Shown in pieces: positions 44,063-53,108 of a DNA stretch of 64,000 nucleotides. This stretch comes from Candidatus Scalindua sp. (GTDB taxonomy: Bacteria; Planctomycetota; Brocadiia; Brocadiales; Scalinduaceae). The notes under the pieces were generated by a model. It did no database searches, was not told the DNA's origin, and saw only the letters and a list, made by a program, of their open reading frames with translations. The stretch lies in assembly GCA_018670825.1 (NCBI GenBank), contig JABHIW010000105.1, positions 1 through 64,000 of the forward strand, given 5' to 3'. Position 1 is the first letter of the stretch. Every line of letters starts with the position of its first letter. Both the position numbers and the translations under genes were made by a program.

Positions 44063-44756
44063 TCACATCCCTTATGTCTCTCAGTCCTAATTTCTCACGA
44101 CTCGCAAATGGTTCCCCATATTGTGTTCCTATTAATGACCCAAAGTACTGGCCGCAAGAACGCATTGCACCATTTACGACCTGCCATCTTTCTTCGTTAT
44201 AAGCGTATTGAGACTGATAAGATTTTGCAGCCTCAACCTTTCTTTCAAACTCGTCACTAATATCGATAATGAAGGCCGGGGAGAGATGGACTCTCTGGTG
44301 AGACCATAAATAATAAAGGATACGACCGGGATACCAAGGCTCACCTGCCAAATCTGTTTTTGTAAGCTTGGCATAAAATCTTGCAGCCTCACCTATCTGT
44401 GTTGCCTGTATGTGATCGGGATGAGAATCCTCCCAATAGGGAAGAAACATTATCTGAGGTCTCACTCTTCGGATAACCTCAGCCAATTTGTTCCTTGATT
44501 CTATATTATCAAAAAGATAACGGTTTGGAAGATCCAGATTTGTCCTGCCGGATACACCAAGTAAGGCAGTCGCCCTGTTACACTCTTCACGCCTTATTTC
44601 CGGGGTGCCATGCGGTGTCGGCTCTCCATTTGTCAGGTCTACAATATGAACTTTGTGTCCAAGCTTCAGGAATTTTATTATACTGCCGCCCATACCCGCT
44701 TCAACATCATCAGGATGTGTGCTTACGGCAAGAATGGTTGTTTTAGAATTTGACAT
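44058..44756 (-). CDS. PIG-L/LmbE-type deacetylase, BshB1-like
   Basis: A 232-residue zinc-dependent deacetylase of the LmbE/PIG-L family. The zinc motif AVSTHPDDVEAGMGGSI (HPDD) is at residues ~13-18 and the second motif SHPDHIQA near residue 112. The region HIVDLTNGEPTPHGTPEIRR resembles BshB1 enzymes that deacetylate GlcNAc-malate in bacillithiol synthesis. No other bacillithiol gene is in the window, so the substrate remains open. Its stop codon is overlapped by the inverted-repeat cassette. Confidence 0.85.
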   Translation of the reverse strand: MSNSKTTILAVSTHPDDVEAGMGGSIIKFLKLGHKVHIVDLTNGEPTPHGTPEIRREECNRATALLGVSGRTNLDLPNRYLFDNIESRNKLAEVIRRVRPQIMFLPYWEDSHPDHIQATQIGEAARFYAKLTKTDLAGEPWYPGRILYYLWSHQRVHLSPAFIIDISDEFERKVEAAKSYQSQYAYNEERWQVVNGAMRSCGQYFGSLIGTQYGEPFASREKLGLRDIRDVI

Positions 44757-44761
44757 AAAGT

Positions 44762-44886
44762 ATTATCTCAAAGTTTAAAGTGCCTAAAGTTTGCCCGCCC
44801 GGCAAGCCGTTCGGACGGGAAGTGAGCTAAAGTTCAGGAAAAATACTTTTTAACTTTAGGCATTTTAGGCACTTAAAACTTGAAAC
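44762..44886. repeat. inverted repeat containing AAAGTGCCTAAAG
   Basis: AAGTTTAAAGTGCCTAAAGT (from about 44770) faces ACTTTAGGCATTTTAGGCAC plus TTAAAACTTG near 44854-44884. It occupies the gap between the PIG-L gene and the DICT-like gene. A related text (AGTTAAAAGTACCTAAAG) lies at 9653-9670. Confidence 0.5.
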
Positions 44887-44893
44887 TTTTATG

Positions 44894-45472
44894 TTAGATA
44901 TTAAAATGGGTTTGTTTACCCGGAACCGGGTCATCACTCAGTACATCATTATCAATTAATAAATTAACCGCTTTTTCGGTAAGGGATTTACTGTTTGTAT
45001 AAAAGCCAATGTACCCTCCGTGATGTTCCTGGGTAGTCAACTCTTGTGCTATTAATGAAATATTGATGTTCTTGCTCGTAATAATTGAAATCCAATTATT
45101 ACGAATTATATCTGCATTCTTCGTCCGGATATGGACATTATCAGCAATGCTTTCAACATGCGCATCCGGAATACCTATAACAAACATCTGGTCTGCGCAG
45201 GCTGCTAATTTGGCATATCTTTCACGGTGTTCATTAAACCTGCTTAATTCCTGAAACCCGGAATACAATGAACACTGTTTTTTATGCAGCTTCAAAGTAT
45301 CTTCGATAACCTTACTCATCATTAACAAAGTCCTCTTTGATGTCGTAAAATGGTATTCCCCATCAAGAGATTCAACATCCAAGTCTTCAACAAGGGGACA
45401 GGGATTGTGAGACTCTGTTAACGTTCTTACTTCTACGATAAGGTCATGAAAAATGTTGTTTTTATCTAGCAT
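44894..45472 (-). CDS. DICT-like sensory domain protein
   Basis: A 192-residue protein from ATG 45472; a TTG nine codons upstream is less likely. The middle, CSLYSGFQELSRFNEHRERY then AKLAACADQMFVIGIPD, resembles the DICT domain found with diguanylate cyclases and two-component proteins. No enzymatic or transmembrane domain is attached, so it is a stand-alone sensor or binding module. It lies 39 bases downstream of the polyferredoxin gene on the same strand. Family call is by pattern and moderate. Confidence 0.55.
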   Translation of the reverse strand: MLDKNNIFHDLIVEVRTLTESHNPCPLVEDLDVESLDGEYHFTTSKRTLLMMSKVIEDTLKLHKKQCSLYSGFQELSRFNEHRERYAKLAACADQMFVIGIPDAHVESIADNVHIRTKNADIIRNNWISIITSKNINISLIAQELTTQEHHGGYIGFYTNSKSLTEKAVNLLIDNDVLSDDPVPGKQTHFNI

Positions 45473-45510
45473 AAATAAATAACACCTTACTGCCACCAAA
45501 TAATGAAAAA

Positions 45511-46851
45511 CTACTCTTCTTCTATCTCAAATTTCCCTTGCTGATGTTTAAACCTGGGATTATCCAGATCCTGGACCAATTCCGTGTACTCCTGTACTGA
45601 CACATTATTATACCAGTATCCGGTAAATCGTGCGACATTCATAAAAACTACAAATAGACCGACTACAAGACCGGCATAGACCGCATAATGGACCTTCTTC
45701 CCAAGCCCCAAAACTTTCATATCAAGCGCTCCATTTACCGGGCACGAATCAACACAATCATAGCATCCCAGACATTCTACATCATAAACAATACTCTTTT
45801 TCTCTACTTCTATATGAACAGGACAGGCAACCGTACACTTACTGCAATCAATACATGTCTTTTTGTTTCTCACTATTCTGGTTGGACTGGCCCATCCCAT
45901 GATACCTATCAAGGCGCCATACGGGCAAAAATACCTGCACCAGTAATTCTTACTGAAGATGGAGAAAATAAAAATAACCGATAAAATAATTATTGCCAGA
46001 ACGGAAAGATTCATGAAAAACTTCATCATCTTTATATCAGCAACTTTCATATACGGGGCCCTTTCAAATATCATCCCAATCTGTGCCGCCGACATCTTTA
46101 TCACAATGTTAACGGTAAAAAAAGCCAAAAGGGTATACTTCCACGCACGCGCGATAGCATCTTCCACACGAGCGGGCCAAATCTTCCGGGGAAGGACAAA
46201 GGGTATGACAATGGCTGCAATCATAAAAGGGAAGATATACTTCATACTTGGAGATTTAAACGAGGCAAACGTTATCATATCCAGAAGCATCAAGGCGACA
46301 ATCGGTGTTGTTATCATGCTGAGACCGCAGGTAAGTTTTACCGGAAACTTTTCCAACCAATAGCTAACCTTACTGTTAAATTTAGACTTCAGCCAATCAC
46401 CAAATCTCCATGCCCACTCCGACATTGTTCCAACCGGACATATCCAGCTGCAAAAACCCCTTTGAAAAAGAAACGATGTTACCAGAATAGAAGCGAATAT
46501 AATAAAGCCCGCTGGATGCAAAGGGTCTACCGCCCCGGTACCCAGAAAATACTTCAACCCCATAAATGCGCCTATAGGCAAAAATGCCTCTATCCCTGGC
46601 GGTCTTGCCACAAAAGCAGTAACACCGCCGGATTCACAATATCGCACAAACAGATAAAACGACCATCCAATGTATATTGTTATAATAAAAAACGAAATCT
46701 GTGAAAACCATCTAAACCTGAGCGAAGTGATCCATGATGATTTCTTCTTTTTTGATACCGGTGATTTACCGGTTTTCTGTATCGAATCTTCTGTTATTAC
46801 AGCCAAGACACTCTCCCATTTCAGTAACAAGTACGTAATCGCCTGAAACAT
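45511..46851 (-). CDS. NapH/CcoG-like membrane polyferredoxin
   Basis: A 446-residue membrane protein with about eight helices. Two CxxxCP motifs in the membrane part (GFCSWICPVGTMSEW and WCRYFCPYGALIG) and a pair of cytoplasmic 4Fe-4S sites (CIDCSKCTVACP and CLGCYDCVDSCP) are the hallmark of NapH/NosR/CcoG-type proteins. These pass electrons between quinol and periplasmic or cofactor-assembly partners. The short C-terminal tail after the last helix is acidic. No nap, nos or cco genes are adjacent, so the partner is unknown. A following DICT-like gene is probably co-transcribed. Confidence 0.85.
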   Translation of the reverse strand: MFQAITYLLLKWESVLAVITEDSIQKTGKSPVSKKKKSSWITSLRFRWFSQISFFIITIYIGWSFYLFVRYCESGGVTAFVARPPGIEAFLPIGAFMGLKYFLGTGAVDPLHPAGFIIFASILVTSFLFQRGFCSWICPVGTMSEWAWRFGDWLKSKFNSKVSYWLEKFPVKLTCGLSMITTPIVALMLLDMITFASFKSPSMKYIFPFMIAAIVIPFVLPRKIWPARVEDAIARAWKYTLLAFFTVNIVIKMSAAQIGMIFERAPYMKVADIKMMKFFMNLSVLAIIILSVIFIFSIFSKNYWCRYFCPYGALIGIMGWASPTRIVRNKKTCIDCSKCTVACPVHIEVEKKSIVYDVECLGCYDCVDSCPVNGALDMKVLGLGKKVHYAVYAGLVVGLFVVFMNVARFTGYWYNNVSVQEYTELVQDLDNPRFKHQQGKFEIEEE

Positions 46852-47037
46852 ACAAGGTATACGTACGGTAAAATTCTTAAAATTCTCGTGTTTTTTTCAA
46901 AATAACCACCTGTTTAAGGTGCGAAATATATCATAAACCGTGATAGAAAAGTGTCAAGTATTTTGTTTAAAACCCGCTTATTACTCAGTAGCATCCGGTT
47001 AGGTTTTTGCACTTGTTCCATTTATTGTCCGAAAGCT

Positions 47038-47069
47038 GTCATTCCCGCATTCTTTTAGCGGGATCCAGG
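47038..47069. repeat. TCATTCCCGC hairpin repeat
   Basis: TGTCATTCCCGC and GCGGGATCCAGG flank ATTCTTTTA; CCCGC pairs with GCGGG. It is the same family as the repeat at 11-37. The remainder of 46852-47387 holds degenerate repeats (for example AATCCGTGAAATTCGTGTCT near 47173) and the promoter region of the defence-like operon, with no clear consensus. Confidence 0.55.
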
Positions 47070-47387
47070 ATGAACAAACAGGTGTACACCTTACAAGCTT
47101 GTACTCGTACCCGTCCGTATGAATGCTATTTGCCTGGTGTGGAGAATAATCTATTTTTTCTCTTTTAGTGTCAATCCGTGAAATTCGTGTCTAATGTATT
47201 TTGCCTTGCAAAACACCCCCACTCTTTTATAATACCCCTGAACAGGAAGAAGCCACAGATCACTTTTACCACATTTTAAATATCTTCAAAAAGATAGTTT
47301 TACTTGTTTCATAAGAAGTAAGATTTTCCATATACATTTATATTTGCAGAAGTTTTCACATTTAACTTCTTTTGTATATAACAAATC

Positions 47388-48542
47388 ATGAAAAGTGTAT
47401 TTATACTATACATGCCTAAAAGTAATTATGAGGCGATGGTACACTATGAAGATACAATAAAAAACAAGGTTAAACCTGAAAGAATATTTCGCTATGTCGA
47501 TCATAATCTAAGAGCTCGGTTGACCAATCTTTTCGGGAATAGACCAATTGCCGCTTGGGGATCACGTGATTCTGCTGCTAATAGATCACGGTTTGAAAGC
47601 ATGTCTGTTGGTGATGATATCCTTATTGTTGAAGGGGAAACAATAAAGCTTTTGGGTAAAATTGCTGACAAGACTATTAATCCTGACTTGTCTAGAGATC
47701 TTTGGAAAAACCTAAAAGGTGATACAACTGACGGATGGGACTTGATATATTTTATTGCTAATCCCTTGGAAATTGAATTGCCTTTCAGTGAATTCAAGAA
47801 GCTATTCAATTATAGTCAGAATTATAGTTTGCGAGGTTTTACAAATGTTGCTAAAGACAAATTAGAAGAATTTTATTCAAGATATGATGATTTATATTCA
47901 ATACTGATACGAATAAGAAATGGTGATACATTTGAAGAAAAGAAAGATGCCGCTTATGAGAGTGATATCGAAGAAGATAAAACGGGTGCAGTAAAAGAAA
48001 ATGTTAATGAAGATTTGTATGATAGCGAAGAACCTTCTGAACATGTACAAATGCAATGGAAGCTCCTGCGTTTAGGCCAGAAAGCAGGATCAAAAGTATG
48101 GATACCCCGTAACGACCAGTCGAGAATCAAGAAAGAATACCAATTTAATAACTTCGAGTCTGAATTTACAGCAGGCATAGACACACCGTCTAAATATGTT
48201 GAAAATATCGATGTGGTGTGGAAAGAAGAGTTTAGAATTGATGCCGCTTTTGAAGTTGAACATACTACTTCCATTTATTCAGGATTGTTACGATTTTCAG
48301 ATCTAAAAATAATTGCTCCTAATAGTAATTATCCACTTTTTATTGTAGCACCAAAATCAAAACGTAATCGTTTGTTGGATCAAATCAAACGGCCTACTTT
48401 TAGAAAAATTGAATTTGAAAAGAAGGTTAGATATTTATCTTATGAAGCAGTTAATGAAATAGACGATTTCTTTAAAGATACGACAAGTGGGTTGAATATT
48501 GACTTGTTAATTGGAAAGTCAGAATCATTGTTGGCATCCTGA
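47388..48542 (+). CDS. probable modification-sensing endonuclease (PUA/EVE-like plus nuclease domain)
   Basis: A 384-residue protein with two parts. The N-terminal ~170 residues contain IAAWGSRDSAANRSRFESM then SVGDDILIVEG and GWDLIYFIANPLEIELPF, the layout of PUA/EVE/YTH-like readers found in modification-dependent restriction enzymes. An acidic linker (about residues 180-220) follows. The C-terminal part has IDVVWKEEFRIDAAFEVEHT then TSIYSGLLRFSDL, a PDDEXK-like core with Asp and the ExE pair, where FEVEHTTSIYSG is a known restriction-type text. It is the first gene of a four-gene plus-strand operon. A role in cutting modified foreign DNA is inferred. Confidence 0.65.
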   Translation: MKSVFILYMPKSNYEAMVHYEDTIKNKVKPERIFRYVDHNLRARLTNLFGNRPIAAWGSRDSAANRSRFESMSVGDDILIVEGETIKLLGKIADKTINPDLSRDLWKNLKGDTTDGWDLIYFIANPLEIELPFSEFKKLFNYSQNYSLRGFTNVAKDKLEEFYSRYDDLYSILIRIRNGDTFEEKKDAAYESDIEEDKTGAVKENVNEDLYDSEEPSEHVQMQWKLLRLGQKAGSKVWIPRNDQSRIKKEYQFNNFESEFTAGIDTPSKYVENIDVVWKEEFRIDAAFEVEHTTSIYSGLLRFSDLKIIAPNSNYPLFIVAPKSKRNRLLDQIKRPTFRKIEFEKKVRYLSYEAVNEIDDFFKDTTSGLNIDLLIGKSESLLAS

Positions 48543-48627
48543 TAATAAATAGGGACATCTTTCCCCAATTATTCCATTCATAAGCACGGGTATTTTCCCT
48601 AAAAATATTTTCATTTTCGAAAAAGAT

Positions 48628-49101
48628 ATGCAGTCAATGGACGATTTGAAACGAATAAAAATATTTTTTGATGAAGGACGAAAGTTTGACCCTCGTAACA
48701 TTAAACTTCTTATGGGAATCACTGGTTTGTACTTTATATACAACGATGAAATCAGAATACAGTATCCATTTCATAAATCGAGACTGATTTATATTGGGAT
48801 GAGCGAGAAAAAAATGAATAGTATAGGCAAGCGCTTGCAGGGACACTTAGAAGGCAAATCAGGAAATAGAGGTATTGTCAGCTACGGCAAAGTCAATAGT
48901 CTTTCCTTTACCTATATCAACTTTGAAATGCTTAAAGGAACATGGTCTTTAAGAATAGAAGACTTGGAAAGCTATTTTATTCTCGATTTCGTGAAACGGT
49001 ACGGTGTGTATCCCATTTGCAATAACAAATCGGGATACGATATTCTCCAAAGCGAGCTGGACAACAACCTGATTATAGACTGGAAATACTTTGAATTATG
49101 A
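48628..49101 (+). CDS. GIY-YIG-type nuclease
   Basis: A 157-residue protein with the GIY-YIG pattern: GLYFIY (near residue 32), RLIYIGMSE (near 49-57), then KRLQGHL with the catalytic Arg. A downstream Glu (RIEDLESYF) is followed by YPICNNKSG, matching the Glu and Asn positions of these nucleases. It has no DNA-binding extension, so targeting is probably by its operon partners. The stop overlaps the next start as ATGA. It is 85 bases after the first gene. Confidence 0.75.
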   Translation: MQSMDDLKRIKIFFDEGRKFDPRNIKLLMGITGLYFIYNDEIRIQYPFHKSRLIYIGMSEKKMNSIGKRLQGHLEGKSGNRGIVSYGKVNSLSFTYINFEMLKGTWSLRIEDLESYFILDFVKRYGVYPICNNKSGYDILQSELDNNLIIDWKYFEL

Positions 49102-49283
49102 CTAAAGAAATAAAAAGCGGGAAAAGAATACTAGACGAGTTTTTTAAGGACATAAAGACCGATGAAAGTCTTGACCGGGACACTGTTGCAGCTATCGTTA
49201 ATTTATACGAATCCGGCAAGCTCACAGACAGAAATCTAACTAGTACACTATCCGAATTAAGAGAAGGTAAGGACAATGGTTGA
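49098..49283 (+). CDS. 61-residue linker protein of the nuclease/ATPase operon
   Basis: A 61-residue, charged, helical protein (KSGKRILDEFFKDIKTDESL ... LTSTLSELREG). No family recognised. It starts inside the GIY-YIG stop (ATGA) and ends 8 bases inside the ATPase gene, so all three are translated in a coupled manner. Such fixed small genes are often adaptors, toxins' partners or regulatory subunits. Its position argues that it is real despite its length. Confidence 0.65.
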   Translation: MTKEIKSGKRILDEFFKDIKTDESLDRDTVAAIVNLYESGKLTDRNLTSTLSELREGKDNG

Positions 49284-51699
49284 AATAAATAACTTATCTA
49301 TTACTGGATTGCGTGGAGTGCGCTACAATATTTCTATTCCTCTGAATGGTAAGTCCGTACTGCTATATGGAGACAATGGTACGGGTAAAAGCACATTGTC
49401 AGATGTATTTGAGTGGTTTTTTTATGACCGGATAAACCACCTTATACCAGAGATAGGAAGAAAAGGCTACGAGGGATTGCGCAACATTTTTATGAATGAT
49501 AATGAGACCGGCTCATTATCATTAGAGTTCACAAAAAAGGTGTACAACTGTAAAAAGACTATTGAGTTTAAAAACAATAATCTTAAAGCAAAGCTATCCA
49601 ATGAATCAGAGGATTTTACCGACTATCTCAAGGCTTCACAGGACGAAAACCTCATACTGCGTTATAGAGAGCTGATAAATTTTGTGCTTTCTTCTAAATC
49701 TGAAAAATTAGGCACTTTGTCAGAAATTATCGGTTATTCAAAAGTAACAGATACTAGGGATATGCTACGCATAGTTTACAACAGGTTATCCAAAGAGATA
49801 AAGTCCAAAGGGTTTGATAATCTGATTAATCACCAGAACGGTCAAATAATTGCTCAGTTTGACCAGAATATAACCTCTGACGAACAATTTGTTGAAGTAG
49901 TAAAAGTGTTGGTGGAACCATTCAAGTTGGATATGAAGATTAAGGTGCTAAAGGATGTTAATGAGGTTCTTGACAAGATTAAAAAGCCAGATGATAGTAA
50001 AGAGATTAAACAAGAAACATTTCTGGGGAAGATTGAAGAAAGTTTGGTTAACCTTCCCACCAACCTAGATGAGCTGGAGAAACAATACAAGGACTACAAA
50101 AAACAATTTGATGCGATAGTTTCGGATATAGAAAAGTTAAAGAAACTTACTATTGAGAAACTACTTACTACTGGCAAGGAACTTCTTTCACGTGAAAGCT
50201 ATACGGAGAACAATTGCCCTTTGTGTTTGGAGGGACAGAACAAGGCAGAATTGCTTTCCGATATTAAAGACAGAATTACTGAGTTGGAGGAAATTAAGAA
50301 AGAGCAAAAGGTACTTACAGAATCCAATACTGCGCTTCAACAACAAATCACAGTAACAGTAAGGCCATTGCAATCGATTTTGGATGATAAGCAAATAGAT
50401 GAATTGTGTAATGCCGAACACAAGACGAATATCGAAACTGTTGTCAAAGCAATCGAGGAATACCAGGAACCATTGAAGTTAAAAGTAGCTGGTGAAAATA
50501 AACTGAACGAAGAAAACACGCTCTTAATTCACAGAAAAGAAATAGAGTACTTAGAGAAAGATTGTAGAGTTCAATTAGAGGCATTCAGGAAATCCAGGAA
50601 AATAGACTCCAAGTGGGATGCTCATGGAAAAATCAATATTGCTTCTTATGCCTACACTCAAATAAGGCGTTTAAAAAAAGAGAAAGCGGCCTATGAGAAA
50701 CAACGAGATACAATGGAAGCGGTGTATAGTAGATTTCTTAAAAAGCAGAAGGAAGTTCTTGAAGTCTTTTTGGATACTTACTCGAATAAAATTGATGAGA
50801 TATTCCAATTTCTTAATCCTGGTGAGAAAATTGAGAACATTAAACTCGTTCCCATTGAAAAGGACGATGTGTTATCCGGTATTACTATCCAGTTTGATTT
50901 TCAGGAATGCAAAGGAGTTACCCCTCCTCATAAGTTTTTAAGTGAATCACACATAAACTGCCTGGGAATTGCCTTCTTCCTTACTTCCGTCGACGCATTT
51001 AATAAGCAAAATAAGTTTATTGTACTAGATGATCTTATTTCGAGTTTCGATGCGAACCACCGGAAAAGATTTGCTGATTTACTCTTTGAGAAATATGACG
51101 ACTATCAAATCATTTTGCTAACCCACGAAAAGTCTTGGTTTGATATTGTAAAGAATCTAGCACGCAGTAAAGGATGGAACATTAAAACTATAAAGCACAA
51201 CGAGGCTAAAGGAACTCACTTAGAGGATTCACCGCAAACAGTAATGGAACGTATTGAACAGAAAATTGCAAATGGAAATGAATCAGGTCTAGGAAATGAT
51301 GCACGAAAATATCTTGAAAACAAATTAAAACTCATTGCCTTGAACCTTAATGTGGAGGTCGCATTTCGGCTCAATGATGTAAACGAAGACCGGATGGCTT
51401 TCGAGCTGTTGACCAAATTAAAGAGTACAATTACTAAACGAAAAAGTACGGAGTTGGAATCAAAGGAGGTTATTGACAGATTGTTGAGATCATTGTTTAT
51501 TGGCAACAAAGACTCACACGACAGCTCTATTGAACTAACATTCGGAGACATGAAAGCATTTTGGCAGGATGTAACAGACTTTGAAGACCTCTTTTTTTGC
51601 GATACTTGTAAATCTTCGGTATCGCTACGATACTATGACGAAGGGACCAAACAGGTTCGCTGTAAGAAAGGTGAGCTTTCTTATACTTGGAAAAAATAA
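49276..51699 (+). CDS. SMC/RecF-like AAA ATPase with CxxC hook and C-terminal zinc-finger-like tail
   Basis: An 807-residue ABC-type ATPase of the RecF/RecN/SMC-like (AAA_23) group. Walker A is GDNGTGKST at residues 32-40. Long coiled coils flank a CPLC hook near residue 313. A degenerate signature (LSESHINCLGIAF) and Walker B FIVLDDLISSFD follow near residues 565-592. After the ATPase head, ~190 extra residues end in FFCDTCKSSVSLRYY ... VRCKKGE, a possible zinc site. Related ATPases power many anti-phage systems. It probably loads on or senses DNA and controls the two upstream nucleases. Confidence 0.8.
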   Translation: MVEINNLSITGLRGVRYNISIPLNGKSVLLYGDNGTGKSTLSDVFEWFFYDRINHLIPEIGRKGYEGLRNIFMNDNETGSLSLEFTKKVYNCKKTIEFKNNNLKAKLSNESEDFTDYLKASQDENLILRYRELINFVLSSKSEKLGTLSEIIGYSKVTDTRDMLRIVYNRLSKEIKSKGFDNLINHQNGQIIAQFDQNITSDEQFVEVVKVLVEPFKLDMKIKVLKDVNEVLDKIKKPDDSKEIKQETFLGKIEESLVNLPTNLDELEKQYKDYKKQFDAIVSDIEKLKKLTIEKLLTTGKELLSRESYTENNCPLCLEGQNKAELLSDIKDRITELEEIKKEQKVLTESNTALQQQITVTVRPLQSILDDKQIDELCNAEHKTNIETVVKAIEEYQEPLKLKVAGENKLNEENTLLIHRKEIEYLEKDCRVQLEAFRKSRKIDSKWDAHGKINIASYAYTQIRRLKKEKAAYEKQRDTMEAVYSRFLKKQKEVLEVFLDTYSNKIDEIFQFLNPGEKIENIKLVPIEKDDVLSGITIQFDFQECKGVTPPHKFLSESHINCLGIAFFLTSVDAFNKQNKFIVLDDLISSFDANHRKRFADLLFEKYDDYQIILLTHEKSWFDIVKNLARSKGWNIKTIKHNEAKGTHLEDSPQTVMERIEQKIANGNESGLGNDARKYLENKLKLIALNLNVEVAFRLNDVNEDRMAFELLTKLKSTITKRKSTELESKEVIDRLLRSLFIGNKDSHDSSIELTFGDMKAFWQDVTDFEDLFFCDTCKSSVSLRYYDEGTKQVRCKKGELSYTWKK

Positions 51700-51709
51700 T
51701 AGGGAGAAC

Positions 51710-51808
51710 ATGGTCAAACCTAATCTATTGACAAACTATTCAATCCATGTAAGAAAAGTTGCAAATCGGGGGGGGACGCCATACCTATTTAATTTAATAG
51801 CCTCCTAA
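51710..51808 (+). CDS. possible truncated gene, 32 residues
   Basis: A 32-codon frame starts 10 bases after the ATPase stop with AGGGAG upstream and reads MVKPNLLTNYSIHVRKVANR then GGTPYLFNLIAS. It may be a very small fifth gene or the start of a gene cut off by the repeat-rich DNA that follows (51809-52056, including a run of 10 or more C near 51930). No homology recognised. Confidence 0.25.
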   Translation: MVKPNLLTNYSIHVRKVANRGGTPYLFNLIAS

Positions 51809-52056
51809 TCTTCATACCAATACAAGGAAAAGCCTGAAAACCACAGGTTTTCATTTTACAATCTGGCCTATCATGAACATATTAGATATCTATTCGTGCC
51901 AATTCGTGTAATTCGTGCTTGGCATCTATTCCCCCCCCCCTTTTGAATTCGTGCTCGGCCAGGTTGAGCGTAATATTATAATAACTTGAGTTTATGTAAA
52001 AAACTGTTAAAATAAGTACTTTAAATTCGATAACGTTAATTATAGACGGCTTTTAT

Positions 52057-53106
52057 ATGACAAATAGACGTAAAACAAGAACTGTTTCCGTTGGTTCTGT
52101 AGAGATTGGTGGTAATGCACCGGTCGCTATTCAATCAATGACAAATACCCACACAGATGACATCGATGCAACCGTAAAGCAGATCCACGAGTTGGAAGCA
52201 CTCAAATGCAAAATTATTCGAGTTGCCGTTCCTGATGTGAAAGCAGTCAAATGTCTCGGTGAAATCAAAAAGAGAATAAATATACCGCTGGTTGCTGATA
52301 TACATTTTGGACATAATCTCGCCCTAGAGGCCATTAAACAGGGTGTAGATAAGATCCGTATCAATCCCGGCAATATGAAAAACAAGGACAAACTGGAGGA
52401 CATTGTGCGTCTTGCTAAAGACAAGGGTGTTCCTATCAGAATAGGTGTTAATTCAGGATCTATCAGAAGTAATAATGGCCAGAATGAGGACCTTGTAGCG
52501 TTAATGGTTAAAACAACGTTAAGCTACTGTGAACATTTCGAATCATTGGGTTTTAAAGATATAGTGGTCTCATTGAAGGCGTCTGATGTGCAACAAACAA
52601 TGGATGCATACAGGTCCATTGCAAAACAGTGTGACTATCCACTGCATGTGGGTATTACTGCAGCTGGTGCACCGGATGATGCAGCAATAAAATCTGCAAT
52701 CGGTATTGGCGGTTTGCTTTCAGAAGGAATTGGCGACACACTAAGAGTCTCTTATACAGGACCTCCCCACCAGGAAGTAGATGCGGGGTATAAGATCCTT
52801 GAAGCACTTGGGCTATCAAAAAAAACAGATGCAGAGATAATATCGTGTCCGACTTGCGGACGTTGCGAAATAGATCTTCTGAATATAGTCAATGAAGTAA
52901 AGAAAAGGCTGCCTGCTCAGAAAAAATCCGTGCAGATTGCCGTTATGGGATGCATTGTTAACGGCCCCGGAGAGGCGATGGAAGCCGACATAGGAATTGC
53001 CGGTGGAAATGGTGTTGGCTTCTTGTTTAAAAAAGGTGAAAAGATAAGAAAGATTCCTGAAAGTGAAATGGTATCTGCCTTACTGGAAGAGATCGAAACA
53101 ATATAA
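52057..53106 (+). CDS. ispG: 4-hydroxy-3-methylbut-2-enyl diphosphate synthase IspG
   Basis: A 349-residue IspG (GcpE). It starts RRKTRTVSVGSVEIGGNAPV then AIQSMTNTHTDD and carries the iron-sulfur ligands in ISCPTCGRCEID and AVMGCIVNGPGEA. It converts MEcPP to HMBPP in the MEP isoprenoid pathway. It leads the plus-strand group ispG-dxr-rseP with a 2-base gap to dxr. Isoprenoid supply would feed quinones and hopanoids. Confidence 0.97.
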   Translation: MTNRRKTRTVSVGSVEIGGNAPVAIQSMTNTHTDDIDATVKQIHELEALKCKIIRVAVPDVKAVKCLGEIKKRINIPLVADIHFGHNLALEAIKQGVDKIRINPGNMKNKDKLEDIVRLAKDKGVPIRIGVNSGSIRSNNGQNEDLVALMVKTTLSYCEHFESLGFKDIVVSLKASDVQQTMDAYRSIAKQCDYPLHVGITAAGAPDDAAIKSAIGIGGLLSEGIGDTLRVSYTGPPHQEVDAGYKILEALGLSKKTDAEIISCPTCGRCEIDLLNIVNEVKKRLPAQKKSVQIAVMGCIVNGPGEAMEADIGIAGGNGVGFLFKKGEKIRKIPESEMVSALLEEIETI

Positions 53107-53108
53107 TT

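Noticed and set aside
47388-51699. Assignment to Wadjet, Septu, PARIS or Gabija
   Set aside because: No JetA/JetB/JetD-like, HNH-PtuB, Toprim or UvrD-like partner is present; the partner set is different.
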